Source of the DNA: Roseobacter sp. MED193
GTDB taxonomy: Bacteria; Pseudomonadota; Alphaproteobacteria; Rhodobacterales; Rhodobacteraceae
Direction of reading: 5' to 3'
DNA length: 64,000 nt
Assembly (NCBI RefSeq): GCF_000152965.1
Contig: NZ_CH902583.1
Location: 34,898 to 98,897, forward strand
The notes under the pieces were generated by a model. The model did no database searches, was not told the origin of the DNA, and saw only the letters and a list, made by a program, of their open reading frames with translations. A program made the translations under genes and the position numbers. Shown here piece by piece: positions 62,131 to 64,000 of this stretch; positions within the stretch are counted from its first letter, which is position 1, and each line of letters opens with the position of its first letter.

Positions 62131-62281
62131 GTTTGGGCAGCAAAAAAAGCAACGTAATTTTGGCTTTGAGAGGGGGAAACCGGCAATGGCACTTGCACCG
62201 CGCCGCCAGTAACAATAGAAGGCCTCAAATTGTCTGGGGGCGGTGCATGCGCACGCGCTCCGAATCTCTATGGGGTATAAC

Positions 62282-63613
62282 ATGCAGGTCACCGAGACGC
62301 TGAACGAAGGTCTGAAACGCGGCTACGCCATCACGGTCACGGCTGCCGAACTGGACGCCAAGGTCAATGAAAAGCTGACAGAGGCCCAGCCGGAAATCGA
62401 AATGAAGGGTTTCCGCAAAGGCAAGGTGCCAATGGCACTTCTGAAAAAGCAGTTTGGCCAGCGCATGATCGGCGAAGCGATGCAGGAAGCCATCGACGGT
62501 GCCATGAACGAGCATTTTGAAAAGTCCGGCGACCGTCCTGCGATGCAGCCCGACGTCAAAATGACCAATGAAGATTGGAAAGAAGGCGACGACGTTGCCG
62601 TTGATATGTCTTACGAGGCTCTGCCCGAAATTCCCGAAGTCGACCTGTCCGGTGTGACTCTGGAAAAGCTGGTTGTGAAGGCAGAAGACGAAGCCGTCAC
62701 CGAAGCGCTGGAAAACCTGGCCCAGAACGCCCAGGAATTCGAAGCGCGCGAAGAAGCCGCGGCTTCTGAGGATGGCGATCAGGTTGTCATCGACTTCCTG
62801 GGCAAAGTCGACGGCGAAGCCTTTGAAGGCGGCGCGGCTGACGACTACCCGCTGGTTCTGGGCTCCAACTCCTTCATCCCCGGTTTTGAAGAGCAGCTGG
62901 TTGGCGTGAAGACCGGCGACGAAAAAGACGTCTCCGTGACCTTCCCCGAAGAGTACCAGGCTGAGCATCTTGCCGGCAAAGAAGCCGTGTTCTCCTGCAC
63001 CATCAAAGAAGTCAAAGCGCCAAAGGCTGCTGAGATCAACGACGAGATGGCAAAGAAATTTGGTGCCGAAGACCTGGAAGGTCTGAAGGGTCAGATCCGT
63101 GAGCGTCTTGAATCTGAATATTCAGGTGCAGCCCGCGCTGTGATGAAACGCGCAACTCTGGACAAGCTGGACGAGCTGGTTTCCTTTGATCTGCCCCCAT
63201 CGCTGGTCGAAGCCGAAGCAAAGCAGATCGCCCATCAGCTGTGGCACGAAGATCACCCTGAGGTTGAAGGTCACGACCACGGCGAGATCGAAACCACAGA
63301 AGAGCACACCTCTCTGGCAGAGCGCCGCGTGCGTCTAGGCCTGCTGCTCGCGGAATTGGGCCAGAAAGCCGAAGTCGAAGTGACGGACGCTGAAATGACC
63401 CAGGCCATTATGGCACAGGCGCGTCAGTACCCAGGTCAGGAACGTCAGTTCTTTGAGTTCATCCAACAGAATGCCCAGATGCAGCAGCAGTTGCGGGCCC
63501 CTCTGTTTGAAGACAAAGTCATCGACCACCTGTTTGAATCTGCAACAGTCGAAGAAAAAGAAGTTTCCAAAGAGGATCTTCAAAAAGCTGTTGAAGCGCT
63601 GGAAGAAGAGTAA
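62282..63613 (+). CDS. tig: Trigger factor (ribosome-associated chaperone)
   Basis: 443 residues from ATG 62282; the frame starts 13 codons earlier, but [20 protein letters not shown] is the family start. The ribosome-binding signature GFRKGKVP is at about residue 44. An FKBP-type prolyl isomerase domain ([20 protein letters not shown] to [10 protein letters not shown]) spans about 160-245, and the C-terminal chaperone arms complete the normal length. It binds nascent chains at the exit tunnel. It is followed by its own terminator. Confidence 0.96.
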   Translation: MQVTETLNEGLKRGYAITVTAAELDAKVNEKLTEAQPEIEMKGFRKGKVPMALLKKQFGQRMIGEAMQEAIDGAMNEHFEKSGDRPAMQPDVKMTNEDWKEGDDVAVDMSYEALPEIPEVDLSGVTLEKLVVKAEDEAVTEALENLAQNAQEFEAREEAAASEDGDQVVIDFLGKVDGEAFEGGAADDYPLVLGSNSFIPGFEEQLVGVKTGDEKDVSVTFPEEYQAEHLAGKEAVFSCTIKEVKAPKAAEINDEMAKKFGAEDLEGLKGQIRERLESEYSGAARAVMKRATLDKLDELVSFDLPPSLVEAEAKQIAHQLWHEDHPEVEGHDHGEIETTEEHTSLAERRVRLGLLLAELGQKAEVEVTDAEMTQAIMAQARQYPGQERQFFEFIQQNAQMQQQLRAPLFEDKVIDHLFESATVEEKEVSKEDLQKAVEALEEE

Positions 63614-63636
63614 ATCTTTTAAAGTCAGAACTATTG

Positions 63637-63666
63637 GGGTCGCCTTTTGGGCGGCCCTTTTCTTTT
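63637..63666 (+). terminator. Rho-independent terminator after tig
   Basis: GGG-T-CGCC and GGCG-G-CCC pair around a TTTT loop, then TTTTCTTTT. It begins 24 bases after the trigger factor stop. Confidence 0.85.
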
Positions 63667-63809
63667 GGGGATATATTTAATTTGCGTGATGTTTCGGGTT
63701 TTCTAAATCTACCTTGTGAATGTAATGCAATAAAGTTGAGCACAACTAAGAGTATCGTAAGTCTTTAGTCTCATCCTGATAGGAGGTTTGATTCTTATAG
63801 GATGCAGTA

Positions 63810-64000
63810 ATGGCTGATAACTCATCGAAAAAAATACGGAGATTTTCTCTTTCTAATGTGAAGACGAAAACCAAAGTTATGTCCGCTGCATTGGTCCCCT
63901 TGGTATTGATTGCTGCCGTTGGCGGGTTGACTGTGTATGATCTCCAAAAGATGGAGGAAACCTCCCACAAGGTTGAACATACACAGCATATTCTGGATGA
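63810..64000 (+). CDS. N-terminus of a methyl-accepting chemotaxis protein (partial)
   Basis: From ATG 63810 (AGGA about eight bases upstream) 63 codons reach the window edge. A basic cytoplasmic start (SSKKIRRFSLSNVKTKTKVM) precedes a membrane helix (SAALVPLVLIAAVGGLTVYD) and the beginning of a helical periplasmic domain (LQKMEETSHKVEHTQHIL). This is the usual N-terminus of a chemoreceptor with a four-helix-bundle sensor. The signalling domain lies outside the window, so the call is provisional. Confidence 0.6.
   Translation, partial: MADNSSKKIRRFSLSNVKTKTKVMSAALVPLVLIAAVGGLTVYDLQKMEETSHKVEHTQHILD

Overview
The window reads as a marine alphaproteobacterium of the Rhodobacteraceae (Roseobacter group). 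Support comes from the core block xerD / small membrane protein / aroK-aroB, the RTX-Hint secreted protein, the GcvT-type FAD dehydrogenase, the porin that ends in Phe, and the overall codon style. No database was searched. Every family call rests on motifs and on recognising the protein sequence.

Layout. (1) 1-8112: a nucleobase salvage/uptake cluster. It holds a phosphoribosyltransferase, a PRPP synthetase paralogue, a LysR regulator, a PotABCD-type ABC importer, a polysaccharide-deacetylase-fold amidohydrolase and a yeast FCY1-like cytosine deaminase; the importer genes and the two enzymes are tightly packed. (2) 8204-14630: an insertion-sequence zone with two IS3 elements, one rve-type IS, IS3 and IS110 remnants, and one secreted FG-GAP/peptidoglycan-binding protein. 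(3) 14653-37725: a 23-kb island of regulators and secreted oxidases. It contains a LuxR-type regulator, a histidine-kinase-like protein with Asp at the His position, a vanadium haloperoxidase, a type I secretion operon (ABC ATPase, membrane-anchored RTX protein, HlyD adaptor, small periplasmic protein), a full histidine kinase/response regulator pair, and a 3377-residue RTX protein with two animal-type heme peroxidase domains. (4) 38034-43871: a second IS graveyard (IS256, IS3 and IS630 pieces, a second rve-type IS, a truncated nhaA, a broken DUF3883 gene). (5) 44753-47983: an RTX-Hint exoprotein. (6) 48099-64000: ordinary chromosomal genes (MobA-like, GcvT-FAD enzyme, folate-type transporter, CorC/HlyC, XerD, AroK, AroB, porin, trigger factor, start of a chemotaxis receptor), interrupted by an orphan phage-style lysis cassette.

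How it fits together. The most striking unit is region 3. It carries two unrelated peroxidase chemistries (vanadium and heme) around a dedicated type I exporter and several signalling genes. A short motif resembling GACTTTGGTC recurs in three of its promoter regions. Two related IS copies in the same orientation (about 11.6-12.8 kb and 41.0-42.3 kb) bracket the island, so it may have moved as a unit. The second notable unit is at 59320-60573, where a holin-like two-helix segment is fused to a SAR endolysin with the exact E-x8-D-x5-T spacing, followed by overlapping Rz/Rz1-like spanins.

Limits: start codons were chosen from ribosome binding sites and overlaps. Substrates of the transporters and peroxidases are inferred. 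IS ends without clear target duplications are approximate. No tRNA, rRNA or CRISPR array was seen.
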